From NCBI GenBank assembly GCA_964372115.1, contig CAYJPN010000015.1, positions 1 through 64,000 of the forward strand: a DNA stretch of 64,000 bases, in the 5' to 3' direction. The stretch comes from CG2-30-36-16 sp964372115 (lineage in GTDB: Bacteria > Bacteroidota > Ignavibacteria > Ignavibacteriales > Ignavibacteriaceae). The notes below the pieces were generated by a model that was not told where the DNA came from, made no database searches, and was given only the letters and a program-made list of their open reading frames with translations. Made by a program: the position numbers and the translations under genes. Positions 43,502 to 53,931 of the stretch are shown here, in pieces; within the stretch, counting starts at the first letter, position 1; each line of letters opens with the position of its first letter.

Positions 43502-44568
43502 TCTTTTTTTAGGAAAAGAGCATTAAAAAAATTTACGATCAACATCAATTCATATACAATTTGATAAAACAAGATTTTGTAAAGTTTGAATTGGTATCCG
43601 AGTTTTTTCTGTACTGAAAAGGTGAAAAAAATATCGACAATTATTTTTACAAAAAACGGCAGGGCTAAATGCCAGTTCAGAAACAGCATAAAAACGGAAA
43701 GCAGACTTAAAATATTTATTAAATGCCATGCAGTTAAAGCCGCCTGTCTGCCAGATGAGTAATACAAAGAAGTTTCCGTATGCCGGCTTTTTTGTCCCAG
43801 GTATTCTTTGAAATTTTCTTTGGCTTCAGAATAAACAAAAGCATTATTATTGGTAACAGTCCCGATCTTCATTTTATGTTTTATTGCTTCACGAAGCAAA
43901 AGGTCATCGTCCCCGCTTAATGTTTCGAGAGTATTTTTGTAGCCCGAAACATCCTCAAACGATTTTTTTTTGAAGCCGAAACTTCTTGCCGCTGCCGAAT
44001 ACGGAAAGTTTAGTGCCGCGGCAGAAAATGATAACATCGAACTTTTCAAACTTTCAAATGAAGCAAGTTCACCGGTAAAGCCGCCGCTGTTTAATAGAGG
44101 CGCTATTCCGAAAACAAAATCACAATCGGCATCAAATTTTTGAGAAAACATTTTTAACCAGTCCGGCTTAATAATGCAGTCTGCATCGGTAATCATAATA
44201 AAAGGATATTTCGCTTTTTCTATACCTAGTTGTAATGCTCCTTTTTTTGCGGGAAAAATTTTACCTGAAGCTTTTATTAATGAATAATCACTCTGCCCGA
44301 TTATCTCTTTTTCTATACAAATATATGTGTCATCTGTCGAATTATCATCAACAATTATTACCTCAAAATTTTGAAACGGGTAATCGATAGATTTTAGAGA
44401 ATTTATAAGACCTGTAATATTTTTTTCTTCATTTCGCGCCGCAATTACAATGGATACATTTACCACGCCGCCGGCAAGATTTTGCTTTCTTAATGCAATA
44501 AAAATTCCTACTGCAAGAATTAGATGCATAGTTAAAAAAGTTGCTGCTAAAATAATTGGGACGGTCAA
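43492..44568 (-). CDS. Membrane glycosyltransferase family 2
   Basis: The 358-residue protein has an N-terminal transmembrane helix (1-22), a GT-A domain with V-S-I-V-I-A-A-R-N-E-E, V-D-D-N-S-T-D-D, the metal-binding D-A-D and G-D-D-D, then a Q-K-S-R-H motif equivalent to Q-x-x-R-W, and two or three C-terminal hydrophobic helices. It should be a processive-type or lipid-linked sugar transferase acting at the inner membrane; donor and acceptor are unknown. The start is TTG at 44568. It opens the long minus-strand gene group. Confidence 0.88.
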   Translation of the reverse strand: MTVPIILAATFLTMHLILAVGIFIALRKQNLAGGVVNVSIVIAARNEEKNITGLINSLKSIDYPFQNFEVIIVDDNSTDDTYICIEKEIIGQSDYSLIKASGKIFPAKKGALQLGIEKAKYPFIMITDADCIIKPDWLKMFSQKFDADCDFVFGIAPLLNSGGFTGELASFESLKSSMLSFSAAALNFPYSAAARSFGFKKKSFEDVSGYKNTLETLSGDDDLLLREAIKHKMKIGTVTNNNAFVYSEAKENFKEYLGQKSRHTETSLYYSSGRQAALTAWHLINILSLLSVFMLFLNWHLALPFFVKIIVDIFFTFSVQKKLGYQFKLYKILFYQIVYELMLIVNFFNALFLKKEWK

Positions 44569-44691
44569 TTTTATAACATTATAATATTAATTATTCGAAT
44601 ACAAAAATTTACAAAAAAGATTTTTGATTTAAACATAAATTTGATTATTTATGCAAACCAATTTAGATAGTTAACCAAATAAAGCCCGTAT
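44569..44691. promoter_or_regulatory. Divergent promoter region, glycosyltransferase / T9SS cargo
   Basis: A 123-base, very AT-rich interval between divergently transcribed genes. Promoters for both directions are expected; no operator-like repeat is visible. Confidence 0.35.
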
Positions 44692-45942
44692 TTGTATAGA
44701 ATAATTTTTGTTTTGATGTTTTCCGGCGTTTGTTCTGCACAAATATGGAATGATTTAAGCCTTAATAGAGATATTTATCTTCATTCAATCGCCTTTAGTG
44801 ATTCCACAACGGGATGGATTGCAGGGGATTCCGGTTATGTTTTAAAATCTGTTGATGCCGGTAACTCGTGGAATAAGGTAGATAATTTTCCATTTTCAGA
44901 AAATTTGTTAGATATTCAGGCATTGGATTCAGCAACCATATTTTTTTTATCGGGTTCCACATCGAGAGGCACCTATTTTTTCCTTTCAACCGATGCTGGT
45001 GAAAGTTGGCAGGACAGTAAGTTTTTTTTAGATGATGTTTTTATTACTGATTTTGATTTTGTTAATGCCGACACAGGTTATGCTGTGGCGTTAAACGGAA
45101 AAATGTTTAAAACCGAAGATAAAATGAGAACCTGGGTTGAACTAACCGATACGGTAAACGCTTTTCCAAATAGGAAAGTATCTTTTATAAATGATAGCAC
45201 CGGGTATGTAACCGGCGGCAGGTTCGATATTCTTGGTTTTATAAAAAAAACTACTGATGGCGGAAATAGCTGGAAAAATGTTAGTATTACAATTGAACCA
45301 ATTAATAATTTGTACTTTATTAATGAGGATACAATTTTCGCCGTAAGCGGCGACCCCGACCTGGGCGGCTGGATTTATCGTTCTGATGATAAAGGTGAAA
45401 ATTGGCAGCTTCTTGATACTCTTGGTGGATTTTTTCTTCTGCAGGGTATCAATTTTTCGGATAGAAATTTAGGCTGGGTTAGCGGAGCAGCAACAATATT
45501 AAATACAACAGACTTCGGGAACTCATGGCAAATCGTACGCCATGACCAAAATTTTGTGGCTTCAATTGCTTCAAATAACGGTCGCGATTTCTGGTTTGTC
45601 GGATCAGGCGGATATATCTATAAATATACTGATACTTCCGGTACAGTGGTTAATGTAAAGAGTGTGAGGGCTTTTTCTGAAGAAGAGTACTCGGAATCAG
45701 TTTTTCCGAATCCATTCAATTCATCGGCAAAAATAAATTTTACTTTAAAAGAATCTTCGTATACTTCAATTATGTTGTACAATCTGCTTGGAGAAAAATT
45801 AAAAACAATTTGTAACGAGTTTAAAACCGCAGGCAGTTATGAAATATTTTTTGATATGAAAGATTACGCATCTGGTAATTATATTTTATTATTGAATTTT
45901 AATGGGAACTTAAGAACGTTTAAAATTAATTTAATCAAATAA
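44692..45942 (+). CDS. YCF48-like beta-propeller protein, T9SS cargo
   Basis: The 416-residue product has a short signal peptide (M-Y-R-I-I-F-V to C-S-A-Q), about seven YCF48/BNR-type repeats (for example K-T-T-D-G-G-N-S-W, R-S-D-D-K-G-E-N-W) forming a propeller over residues 20-325, and a C-terminal T9SS type A sorting domain (last 75 residues, with V-F-P-N-P-F-N). The repeats are like those of the kinase at 26811. The start is TTG at 44692, chosen because it opens directly into the signal peptide. It is probably exported to the surface; ligand unknown. Confidence 0.86.
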   Translation: MYRIIFVLMFSGVCSAQIWNDLSLNRDIYLHSIAFSDSTTGWIAGDSGYVLKSVDAGNSWNKVDNFPFSENLLDIQALDSATIFFLSGSTSRGTYFFLSTDAGESWQDSKFFLDDVFITDFDFVNADTGYAVALNGKMFKTEDKMRTWVELTDTVNAFPNRKVSFINDSTGYVTGGRFDILGFIKKTTDGGNSWKNVSITIEPINNLYFINEDTIFAVSGDPDLGGWIYRSDDKGENWQLLDTLGGFFLLQGINFSDRNLGWVSGAATILNTTDFGNSWQIVRHDQNFVASIASNNGRDFWFVGSGGYIYKYTDTSGTVVNVKSVRAFSEEEYSESVFPNPFNSSAKINFTLKESSYTSIMLYNLLGEKLKTICNEFKTAGSYEIFFDMKDYASGNYILLLNFNGNLRTFKINLIK

Positions 45943-45959
45943 CTTACTAAGGAGAAAAA

Positions 45960-47663
45960 ATGAAAAGAAGCGTAACTATTGCAGTCGCTCTTTCACTCTC
46001 ATTCTTAACCGGCTGGACAATTTGGAATTATTCCAATGCGCCAAAAGGTGAAGATGAAAGTACCCAAAAACCGAAATCGGTATTATACCAGGAAAAATTC
46101 GGGAATGCGGTTAATTATAACGGCAGCCAGATTTTTGCGGATAAAGGTATTACCAACGTTCGTATTAACTCAACATCCGGTGTATCAGAACCAAAGATTG
46201 CTGTAAATCCAAATGACGACAATAATTTTATTGCCGTGTCAAATGACTTTAGTCTTTCGGGCAATAAAGCACGTCTATTTCGCTCTAATGATGGCGGATT
46301 AAACTGGACAGCAGGAGTGATAACACTTTCCGGTTTAAACGGGTTTGATGACGCAACCGACCCCGCTGTAACTTTTGATGCTGATGGGAACCTATATTTT
46401 GCGGTAATCCATTACCAGGTGTTCGGAAGCGGCGACGGAGTGTTTGTAAATAAATCAGTTGACAAAGGCGTTACATGGAAAGCAACAGCAACCGAAGTAA
46501 AAAGAAACAACGATGCTCTTGTTTTTGAAGACCGTCCGGCAATCGCTGCTGATTTATCTGATCTGGCAACTAGAAATAATATTTATGTCGCATGGACTTC
46601 AGTAAAAAATAACAACAACACAATATTATTTTCATACAGCACAAATGGGGCACAATCATTTTCTGCTCCGGTTGCATTAGCTTCCGGAAATGTACATACC
46701 GCTGAAGTAAAAGTAGACATGCTTGGAAACATTTATGTCGCTTATCTTCAAAACAATAATACTATCCTGGTTACAAAATCCATTGATGGCGGTAATTCAT
46801 TTGCTCCTGCTGTAACCGCAGCTTCATTTGAACATGCAGGCGAGGTTGTAAATAATGTTTATTTGTTAAAGAAAAATAACAACGGTAATGGTGTGCGCGT
46901 TCGCAGTTATCCGGCTATTGCTGTGGATAATAAGACCAACAACTTGTACTTAGCTTACACCGCAAAAAACGATTCTGATTTTGCTGATATTTTCTTAACA
47001 CAATCTGTAGATTTTGGCACAACATGGTCATCCCCATTGCGCATAAACGATGACCAAACAACGAATGATCAGTTTATGCCTGCACTTGCAGTTGATGGAA
47101 ATTCTGTTGTTCATGTTATGTGGCAGGACAGCAGAAGCGACGCTCAGAATATGATAACAGATACTTACCTTACATCATCAAAAGAAGGTAATTTTGTAAA
47201 CCAAAAAGTATCTTCCGGTTCATTTAATCCTTCCTCCATACTTCTCGGTAATTATATGGGAGACTATAACGGTCTCGCAACAAACGGTAATATTGTTGTC
47301 CCGATCTGGACAGATGGACGCAGCAGCAATTTTGATGTGTTTGTTGGATTGGTTGTTTCTTCGGTTACTTCGGTATCCGACAAAACCATTCCCGAGCAGT
47401 TTACTGTATCGCAAAATTATCCTAACCCTTTTAACCCGTCAACAATTATAAATTTTTCAATTCCTACTGAAGGTTTTGTAACTATAAAATTGTATGATAT
47501 ACTTGGTAAAGAAGTGGTTACTTTATTTAACGGAAACACAACAGCCGGAAATCAATCCGTGGTGTTTGATGTCGCTTCAAATAATTTATCGAGCGGTACA
47601 TATATTTATTCTGTTAATTACAGTGGCAGTACCATTTCGAAGAAAATGGTTTTAACTAAATAG
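45960..47663 (+). CDS. Sialidase-like BNR-repeat protein, T9SS cargo
   Basis: The 567-residue product has an N-terminal signal/anchor segment (1-26), a sialidase-type six-bladed propeller with Asp-box repeats (R-S-N-D-G-G-L-N-W, K-S-V-D-K-G-V-T-W, S-I-D-G-G-N-S-F) and a T9SS type A sorting domain (about 480-567, Q-N-Y-P-N-P-F-N-P). The arginine triad of true sialidases is not clearly visible, so enzyme activity should not be assumed. A GGAGAA site precedes the ATG. It is 17 bases after the YCF48 gene and probably in its operon. Confidence 0.86.
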   Translation: MKRSVTIAVALSLSFLTGWTIWNYSNAPKGEDESTQKPKSVLYQEKFGNAVNYNGSQIFADKGITNVRINSTSGVSEPKIAVNPNDDNNFIAVSNDFSLSGNKARLFRSNDGGLNWTAGVITLSGLNGFDDATDPAVTFDADGNLYFAVIHYQVFGSGDGVFVNKSVDKGVTWKATATEVKRNNDALVFEDRPAIAADLSDLATRNNIYVAWTSVKNNNNTILFSYSTNGAQSFSAPVALASGNVHTAEVKVDMLGNIYVAYLQNNNTILVTKSIDGGNSFAPAVTAASFEHAGEVVNNVYLLKKNNNGNGVRVRSYPAIAVDNKTNNLYLAYTAKNDSDFADIFLTQSVDFGTTWSSPLRINDDQTTNDQFMPALAVDGNSVVHVMWQDSRSDAQNMITDTYLTSSKEGNFVNQKVSSGSFNPSSILLGNYMGDYNGLATNGNIVVPIWTDGRSSNFDVFVGLVVSSVTSVSDKTIPEQFTVSQNYPNPFNPSTIINFSIPTEGFVTIKLYDILGKEVVTLFNGNTTAGNQSVVFDVASNNLSSGTYIYSVNYSGSTISKKMVLTK

Positions 47664-47695
47664 GAATTGATAACAAAAAATTTATTGGAGAATAA

Positions 47696-50600
47696 ATGAG
47701 AAATTTTCAAAAAGCGCTTCTTACAATAATGTTGCTAAGCGCTATTGTGTTTTCCGCTTTTGCGCAGGAACCCACTCTGCCAAAAATATGGTCGAAGGTT
47801 ACTATTGATCCGGATGCAAAACCCCTGGATTTGAACGGCTATCAATACATTCCGGCACCGGATATAAAAAGATTTGTTAGGGTTGGAAATATTGAAGCAG
47901 TAGTTGACCCAAACTACCGCCCTCATCCAACTAATAACACTACACAGTCCGAGATGAGTATTGATGTTCATCCTCTTAATGCGAATATTTTATTTGGCTC
48001 GGCAAATACAACCAACTGGCCTGTAACCACATTATACGGAACCGGTGGTTACATAACCACAAACGGCGGAACTTCCTGGACAGGTTTTGACAATCCGCCA
48101 TACGGTGCAAATGACGGTGATCCCGCCTCTGCGATTGGAACTAACGGTTACTTTTATGAGGGTTTTATAGATGGCGGTTCTAATGAATATGGACAGGGAA
48201 TAGCACGTTCTACCGATAATGGAGCAAGCTGGACGAGATACATTGTCGGCAATGCACCTCCCGGTTTTAATGATTTATTGGACAAAAACCATCTTACAGT
48301 TGATAAAAAAGTCGGCAGCCCTTATGAAAATAGAGTATATGCTGCGTGGACAGCATTTGTAACAGGCAGCCCGAATGATGTGAATCTTGAATTCAGATAT
48401 TCAACTAATTTTGGAGAGACCTGGAGTGCAATAAAAAACATTTCATCAGCAATAAATGCGGGCAGCCATAACCAGGGTGTAAACATATCTACCGGACCAA
48501 ACGGCGAAGTTTATGCAGCCTGGGCAGTTTATGATAACTGGGGTACCGGTGTTTACGGTGAAGATGCAATGGGTTTCGCTAAATCAACTGATGGCGGTAA
48601 CACCTGGACGACTGCACAAAGAATATATTCGAGTTCTAATTTCGGGATAAGAGGAAACCTTCTAAATAAAAACAATATTAGAGTTTCATCATTCCCCTCA
48701 ATGGCAGTTGATAGATCGGGCGGACCGAATAACGGGTATATTTATATTTCGTGGACACAAAAAGGTGTTGCTCCTGCCGGCAATGATCCTGACATCGTTA
48801 TGATTAGATCTACAAATGGCGGCACAAGCTGGTCGTCTCCTGTTAGGGTTAACACCGATCCTCTGAACAATGGAAAAGATCAATATTATAATTGGATGAC
48901 TGTTGACCAGAGCACCGGACATATTTTTACGGTATTTTACGACAGTCGTAACACTGCAAACGACAGTGCGCAGGTTTATCTTGCCCGGTCAATAGACGGC
49001 GGTTTAACTTTTGAAAATCTTCTTGTAAGTGATGCACGTTTTAAACCTAAATCAATTTCCGGACTCGCAAGCGGATACCAGGGCGATTATATCGGAGTTG
49101 CAGCATTAAACAACAATGTATATCCTCTTTGGGCAGATGATAGAACCGGTAACTATCAGGGTTGGATGACAAAAGTTTCATTTGGCCCTACCATTGCGCA
49201 CACGCCTCTCTCAAATACTGAAAATCTCGCCGGTCCGTATACGGTAACCGCGGAAATTGAATCTGCTATTCCACTTAACCCAAATCAAATTTATGTACAT
49301 TGGGGAAGAGGAGCTTCGATAACAGATTCTGTACTGATGACAAACTCGGGTGGAAATACATATACCGCAAACATACCTGGAAACGGAAGTCCGGCGGTTT
49401 ACAACTATTATATTTATGCTGCCGATAATACAGGCGGATACAATTCGTTCCCGTCCGGAGCTCCGGCTAATTATCTCACTTTTGAGGCAAACACAGATCT
49501 TGTTCCACCGGTAGTTGTCCACACAAGTCTTGGTAACCAATTCCGTGAAACATGGCCCGCAGAAGTTGTAGCATCGGTTACGGATAATATCGGTGTTGAT
49601 TCCGTATGGGTTGTTTATAAAGTTAATACCGGCGGCGCATCAAATAATTTCGGTCTTTCGTATTACGGTAATGAAAACGATTTTTCAGGTTACTTTAATA
49701 TAGATACTTCATTAATAGCTGTGGGTGATACTTTGTATTACCGTGTTGTTGCTCGCGATGCTGCAACGGCACACAATCTCGGCTATTTCCCGGGCGCGGC
49801 AACTTACAGCAGTTTTGTTTTCGTAAACGATACCGAGTTCCCGGTTGTCTCCCATCTACCTTTGCGCGACCAGGCAAGGATAAAATGGCCTGCAATGGTG
49901 AGAGCCGAAGCAACTGATAATCTCGGTGTACAATCTGTTGTTTGCGAATACACTGTAAACAATGGCGCTATTATCGGTTCGTTCCAGCTGCTCCCTGAAT
50001 TAGCATCTAATATCTGGTTCGGTACATTTGACGTTGATACAACTTTGATTCATGTTGACGATGTAGTACAATATCGTCTTGTTACTACAGATGTTTCAAA
50101 CTTACACAACGTTACTTATACGCCAAGCAGTGGATATAATCAGTTTAATATTATAAACGCAAAAGGTATTGTGCTTGTTGTTGATGACGATCTCACTCTT
50201 GCTGGAAGACACTCAAACGATAAAGCCGGTGAAGATGATTTAAAAACTCCGCTCGGAGCTTCTTCATCTTTATTTACAAGTACACTTATTCCTGCCGGAT
50301 TCGTTGTAGATTCAACATCATGGGCAAACTTAGATACTACGATGTTAAACTACTACGATTTAGTAATTTTAACTGCGGGAACAAAAACTGCTGCACAGTT
50401 TGATAATGCTCCGAAACGTCTTGCCTTGGTACGTTACACACTTCGCGGCGGCAAAACGTTAGTTGAAGGCGGTGAGGTTGGTTATATCTATCGTTTCTCA
50501 TCTTCTTCTTCGGACAAAGATCCGCAGTTCAGAAGAAATCTTTTGATGGACAGCTCATGGGTAAGTGATTACTCGAATGGTTCTGTTATGCCGAGAATTC

Positions 50601-51481
50601 CTGCTCACGCCATATTTAATCAGCCAAATCACTTAACCGGTCCATTTGCAGTTACAAATTACAGCGGGTCAAGTTATGCTGCTCGCGACGTAGTGAAAAT
50701 GTTACCCGGGAAAAGAGGTATTGTTAGAGCCGCCGGCTGGATAGGCGGAAGTGTTAGTTACCCTGATACCGCTGGTATTTTAATTTATTATTTAAATGGC
50801 GATACAACGATGGCAAGGAATATATTCTTTACATTCTCCATCGCACAATTTACAGATCAGCTTGTAGCCCGTAAATTGATTGAAAACGCTGCGGAACTTT
50901 TGAGCAATTCTTACTTAATTATTCCGGTTGAACTTGTTTCGTTAAAAGCCAGTGCTTCGGATGAGAATGTAACAATCTCATGGGCTACCGCTACTGAAAC
51001 AAACAACGCCGGTTTTGAAGTTGAAAAAAGCAGCGATAAAACCAATTTCGTCAAAGTCGGTTATGTTCAAGGAAACGGAACTACAACTGAGTTATCTTCT
51101 TACTCATATACTGATTCCAAGCTGCCGGCGGGTAATTATTCATACCGGTTAAAGCAAGTTGATTTTGACGGTACAGTAAGTTATTCGGGTGCAGTAGATG
51201 TCAGTGTAGAAATTCCGGCTATTTTTGCTCTTGAGCAAAACTATCCCAATCCATTCAATCCGAGCACAATGCTAAAATATTCAATACCAACAGATGGTTT
51301 TGTAAATTTAAGTATTTATAATATGCTTGGCGAAAAAGTGGCAACACTTGTTAATCATAATTCTAAAGCAGGGCGGTACGAAGTAAAATTCGATGCATCA
51401 AGATATGCAAGTGGAATTTATTTCTATAGATTAGAATCCGGTCAAAATGTTTCAGTTAAAAAGATGATGCTTCTGAGGTAA
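47696..51481 (+). CDS. Large multidomain BNR-repeat protein, T9SS cargo
   Basis: The 1261-residue product has a signal peptide (1-23), a sialidase-like Asp-box propeller (about 75-500, with R-S-T-D-N-G-A-S-W and S-T-D-G-G-N-T-W), three similar Ig-like modules (about 500-800, each with V-x-A-x-x-x-D and Y-x-Y-R-V-V/Y-Y-I-Y), a domain with V-L-V-V-D-D-D (about 830-1085), an FN3-like module containing T-E-T-N-N-A-G-F-E-V-E, and a T9SS type A sorting domain at the C-terminus. It is probably a large surface or secreted protein with binding or degrading roles; none is proven. Confidence 0.85.
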   Translation: MRNFQKALLTIMLLSAIVFSAFAQEPTLPKIWSKVTIDPDAKPLDLNGYQYIPAPDIKRFVRVGNIEAVVDPNYRPHPTNNTTQSEMSIDVHPLNANILFGSANTTNWPVTTLYGTGGYITTNGGTSWTGFDNPPYGANDGDPASAIGTNGYFYEGFIDGGSNEYGQGIARSTDNGASWTRYIVGNAPPGFNDLLDKNHLTVDKKVGSPYENRVYAAWTAFVTGSPNDVNLEFRYSTNFGETWSAIKNISSAINAGSHNQGVNISTGPNGEVYAAWAVYDNWGTGVYGEDAMGFAKSTDGGNTWTTAQRIYSSSNFGIRGNLLNKNNIRVSSFPSMAVDRSGGPNNGYIYISWTQKGVAPAGNDPDIVMIRSTNGGTSWSSPVRVNTDPLNNGKDQYYNWMTVDQSTGHIFTVFYDSRNTANDSAQVYLARSIDGGLTFENLLVSDARFKPKSISGLASGYQGDYIGVAALNNNVYPLWADDRTGNYQGWMTKVSFGPTIAHTPLSNTENLAGPYTVTAEIESAIPLNPNQIYVHWGRGASITDSVLMTNSGGNTYTANIPGNGSPAVYNYYIYAADNTGGYNSFPSGAPANYLTFEANTDLVPPVVVHTSLGNQFRETWPAEVVASVTDNIGVDSVWVVYKVNTGGASNNFGLSYYGNENDFSGYFNIDTSLIAVGDTLYYRVVARDAATAHNLGYFPGAATYSSFVFVNDTEFPVVSHLPLRDQARIKWPAMVRAEATDNLGVQSVVCEYTVNNGAIIGSFQLLPELASNIWFGTFDVDTTLIHVDDVVQYRLVTTDVSNLHNVTYTPSSGYNQFNIINAKGIVLVVDDDLTLAGRHSNDKAGEDDLKTPLGASSSLFTSTLIPAGFVVDSTSWANLDTTMLNYYDLVILTAGTKTAAQFDNAPKRLALVRYTLRGGKTLVEGGEVGYIYRFSSSSSDKDPQFRRNLLMDSSWVSDYSNGSVMPRIPAHAIFNQPNHLTGPFAVTNYSGSSYAARDVVKMLPGKRGIVRAAGWIGGSVSYPDTAGILIYYLNGDTTMARNIFFTFSIAQFTDQLVARKLIENAAELLSNSYLIIPVELVSLKASASDENVTISWATATETNNAGFEVEKSSDKTNFVKVGYVQGNGTTTELSSYSYTDSKLPAGNYSYRLKQVDFDGTVSYSGAVDVSVEIPAIFALEQNYPNPFNPSTMLKYSIPTDGFVNLSIYNMLGEKVATLVNHNSKAGRYEVKFDASRYASGIYFYRLESGQNVSVKKMMLLR

Positions 51482-51510
51482 TCGTTTTAACATAGCTAAA
51501 CTTAATAAAG

Positions 51511-51539
51511 TGAGAGGTTAACAGCCTCTCATTTTTTTT
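51511..51539 (+). terminator. Intrinsic terminator after the BNR gene cluster
   Basis: TGAGAGG (51511-51517) pairs with CCTCTCA (51525-51531) across a seven-base loop and is followed by eight T. It lies 30 bases after the stop codon and separates the three-gene cargo cluster from the next cargo gene. The remaining gap to 51741 is AT-rich with GGAGG just before the next start. Confidence 0.8.
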
Positions 51540-51741
51540 GGATTGGCTTAAAATCTTATTTTTAACTTCATTCTATTTAGCTAAATGGATATTTTAGCTT
51601 AGCCACTTCACAAATAATTTTAAGAATTTTTCTCTCCCCACTTGACTGAAAAGTATATTTTGAATATCTTGAATTCCCAATGACGCAACTTGCTTAAAAG
51701 ATCGTTGAAATAATCATATACATTAACTTTACGGAGGCTCG

Positions 51742-53931
51742 ATGAAAAAATTTTACTTTATCATTTCTGTTGTCTTGTTTTTTGCTTTTACAAGCAATGA
51801 TATATTAGGACAAGCCTTTACAATTGGAAATGGCGCATACAGTGGTTACACTTACGGACCAATGAGAACACCCACGACAGCCAATTATGCCAGCCGGTGT
51901 GCATATATTTACGCTGAAGATGCTTTAGGCGGAATACCTCACGGTGCTTCTATCACTAGCATAGAATGGAACCGGGTTGGAACTACTGGGATGGTAGATA
52001 CATCTACTTTTAAAGTTTACATTGGACTTACATCCCTAAACGATTGGGGTTCAGCATCTTTAGATTGGGATACTGTTGTAACAAATACAACACTAGTTTT
52101 TGATGGTGATCCTGCTCCGATACTTGGAACTTCTGCAGGTTTCAAAAAATTTAATTTCAGCACTCCTTTCACTTATGATACTACACTTGGAAAGAATATT
52201 GTAATCCTTTGTGACTATCATCAGCAGATGGGACAATCAGGAATCACGTTTACTTATGATAATGCAACTTCATTTCCTCCTTATGTTGATTACCAAGTAA
52301 AATATTATTACTGGACTGGCAGTGTTGGTAATCTTTTGACAACATCGAATCAACGTCATCCTCAGATAATCCTTAACGTACCTATTACAAATAATATGAA
52401 ACCAACTGCTATTGTTTCACCGGCTGGAGTTGCTAATGGTGCAACTGCCGATGTAAAGGTTGCTTTTGAAAATGTTGGTTCAAATCCTTCCTCGGGAAAA
52501 TATTTTGTAAATATTAAAGATCCTGCCGATGTCATAGTTTATTCTGATAGTAATACTTATACAGGATTAGCGGTTGGTGGAATAGACACTGCCACATTTT
52601 CACCCTTCAGCGCATTTTCTACAAATGGAACATATACTGTTGATGCTTGGGTTAACGCAGATGTGGATAATTTCCATGGCGATGATAGTCTTTCAGGAAC
52701 ATTCGAAAGATTCTTGCCTTCCAAGCCAATGGTTGTGAGCTGGACAAGCCAATACACAAACGGTATTTCAAATAGAGATAGTGCTTTCGCTGCTCTTGAT
52801 GCGCTTGGTGTTGTGTATGATGCATATGATCGATACCTTGTGAACATTACCGACTTTACTGCTTGGCGCACAGTTTTCTGGCTTGAAGACGGAAGTCTAC
52901 TTGATGATGAAAGACTTGCAGTCAATAACTTTCTAGGCGCAGGTACCGCGCAATATCAGAATTCACTCATTATCCTTGGTGATGATATAGGCTATTTCCA
53001 TGATATCGGAAGAACTAACGAAGATTCGCTTTTTTTCCAGGGTTATTTACATGCAGATTATTTTGCAGATGACCCTCAATCGGCGGACCAAACAAGAATT
53101 TGCGGCGCTGCTGTTAATGTAGGCTTATGCGACTCACTTAATTCAGCATATCCTGATGCGGTTGGAGCAATTAATGGCGGTCTTGCTGCTTTTCGTTATG
53201 CCGATCTTGCTGCTAGCAGCGATACAGTTTGCGGTGTTGTTTATGACGGCGCAACATACAATACTGCCTATCTTCCATTTGAAATACGCGAACTTGTACA
53301 GTCAGTTACAAAAGCTGCTAACCAGGTTGTGAATGGTGTTATGAACTGGACAATTAACGCCGGTGGTTCAATCCCGGTAGAATTAACATCACTAACTGCT
53401 AATGTTAATGGCTCAAATGTAACAATAAATTGGAAGACAGCAACCGAAACCAACAACAAAGGATTTGCCGTTGAAAGAAAAATAAAAAGCGGCACTTTTG
53501 AACAAATAGGATTTGTTGCCGGATACGGTACTACAACCGAAAGAAGATCCTACGCATTTACAGATACTAAATTAGATGTCGGTAATTATACATACCGCTT
53601 AAAACAAATAGATTTTGACGGTACCTTTAAATATACTGATGAGGTTTCAGCGGATGTTACTGCGCCGAAAGTATACGCACTCGAGCAGAATTATCCGAAT
53701 CCATTTAACCCTGCTACAAAAATTAAATACGCAGTACCGGTTGATGGTTTTGTAAATTTAACAATTTACAATGCACTCGGCGAAAAAGTTACAACACTCG
53801 TTCAGCAGATAATAAAAGCCGGAAATTATGAAGTAGATTTTAATGCTTCAAGTTTTGCAAGCGGAATTTATTTCTACAGAATGGAAGCCGGAAACTTTGT
53901 TTCAGTTAAAAAGATGATGCTTATCAAGTAA
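51742..53931 (+). CDS. Multidomain secreted protein, T9SS cargo
   Basis: The 729-residue product has a signal peptide (1-24), an unassigned N-terminal beta domain (about 27-210), a CARDB-like module (about 215-320, with D-V-K-V-A-F-E-N-V-G), a domain starting M-V-V-S-W-T (about 330-530) resembling the ThuA/glutamine-amidotransferase-like folds seen in similar cargo, an FN3-like module (T-E-T-N-N-K-G-F-A-V-E) and a T9SS type A sorting domain. No catalytic site is visible. It is monocistronic: it follows a terminator and ends with its own. It is likely displayed or secreted. Confidence 0.86.
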   Translation: MKKFYFIISVVLFFAFTSNDILGQAFTIGNGAYSGYTYGPMRTPTTANYASRCAYIYAEDALGGIPHGASITSIEWNRVGTTGMVDTSTFKVYIGLTSLNDWGSASLDWDTVVTNTTLVFDGDPAPILGTSAGFKKFNFSTPFTYDTTLGKNIVILCDYHQQMGQSGITFTYDNATSFPPYVDYQVKYYYWTGSVGNLLTTSNQRHPQIILNVPITNNMKPTAIVSPAGVANGATADVKVAFENVGSNPSSGKYFVNIKDPADVIVYSDSNTYTGLAVGGIDTATFSPFSAFSTNGTYTVDAWVNADVDNFHGDDSLSGTFERFLPSKPMVVSWTSQYTNGISNRDSAFAALDALGVVYDAYDRYLVNITDFTAWRTVFWLEDGSLLDDERLAVNNFLGAGTAQYQNSLIILGDDIGYFHDIGRTNEDSLFFQGYLHADYFADDPQSADQTRICGAAVNVGLCDSLNSAYPDAVGAINGGLAAFRYADLAASSDTVCGVVYDGATYNTAYLPFEIRELVQSVTKAANQVVNGVMNWTINAGGSIPVELTSLTANVNGSNVTINWKTATETNNKGFAVERKIKSGTFEQIGFVAGYGTTTERRSYAFTDTKLDVGNYTYRLKQIDFDGTFKYTDEVSADVTAPKVYALEQNYPNPFNPATKIKYAVPVDGFVNLTIYNALGEKVTTLVQQIIKAGNYEVDFNASSFASGIYFYRMEAGNFVSVKKMMLIK

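Noticed and set aside
45960..51481. Calling the BNR proteins true sialidases
   Set aside because: Asp-box repeats are present but the catalytic arginine triad and Tyr/Glu pair could not be recognised, so only a fold-level name is given.
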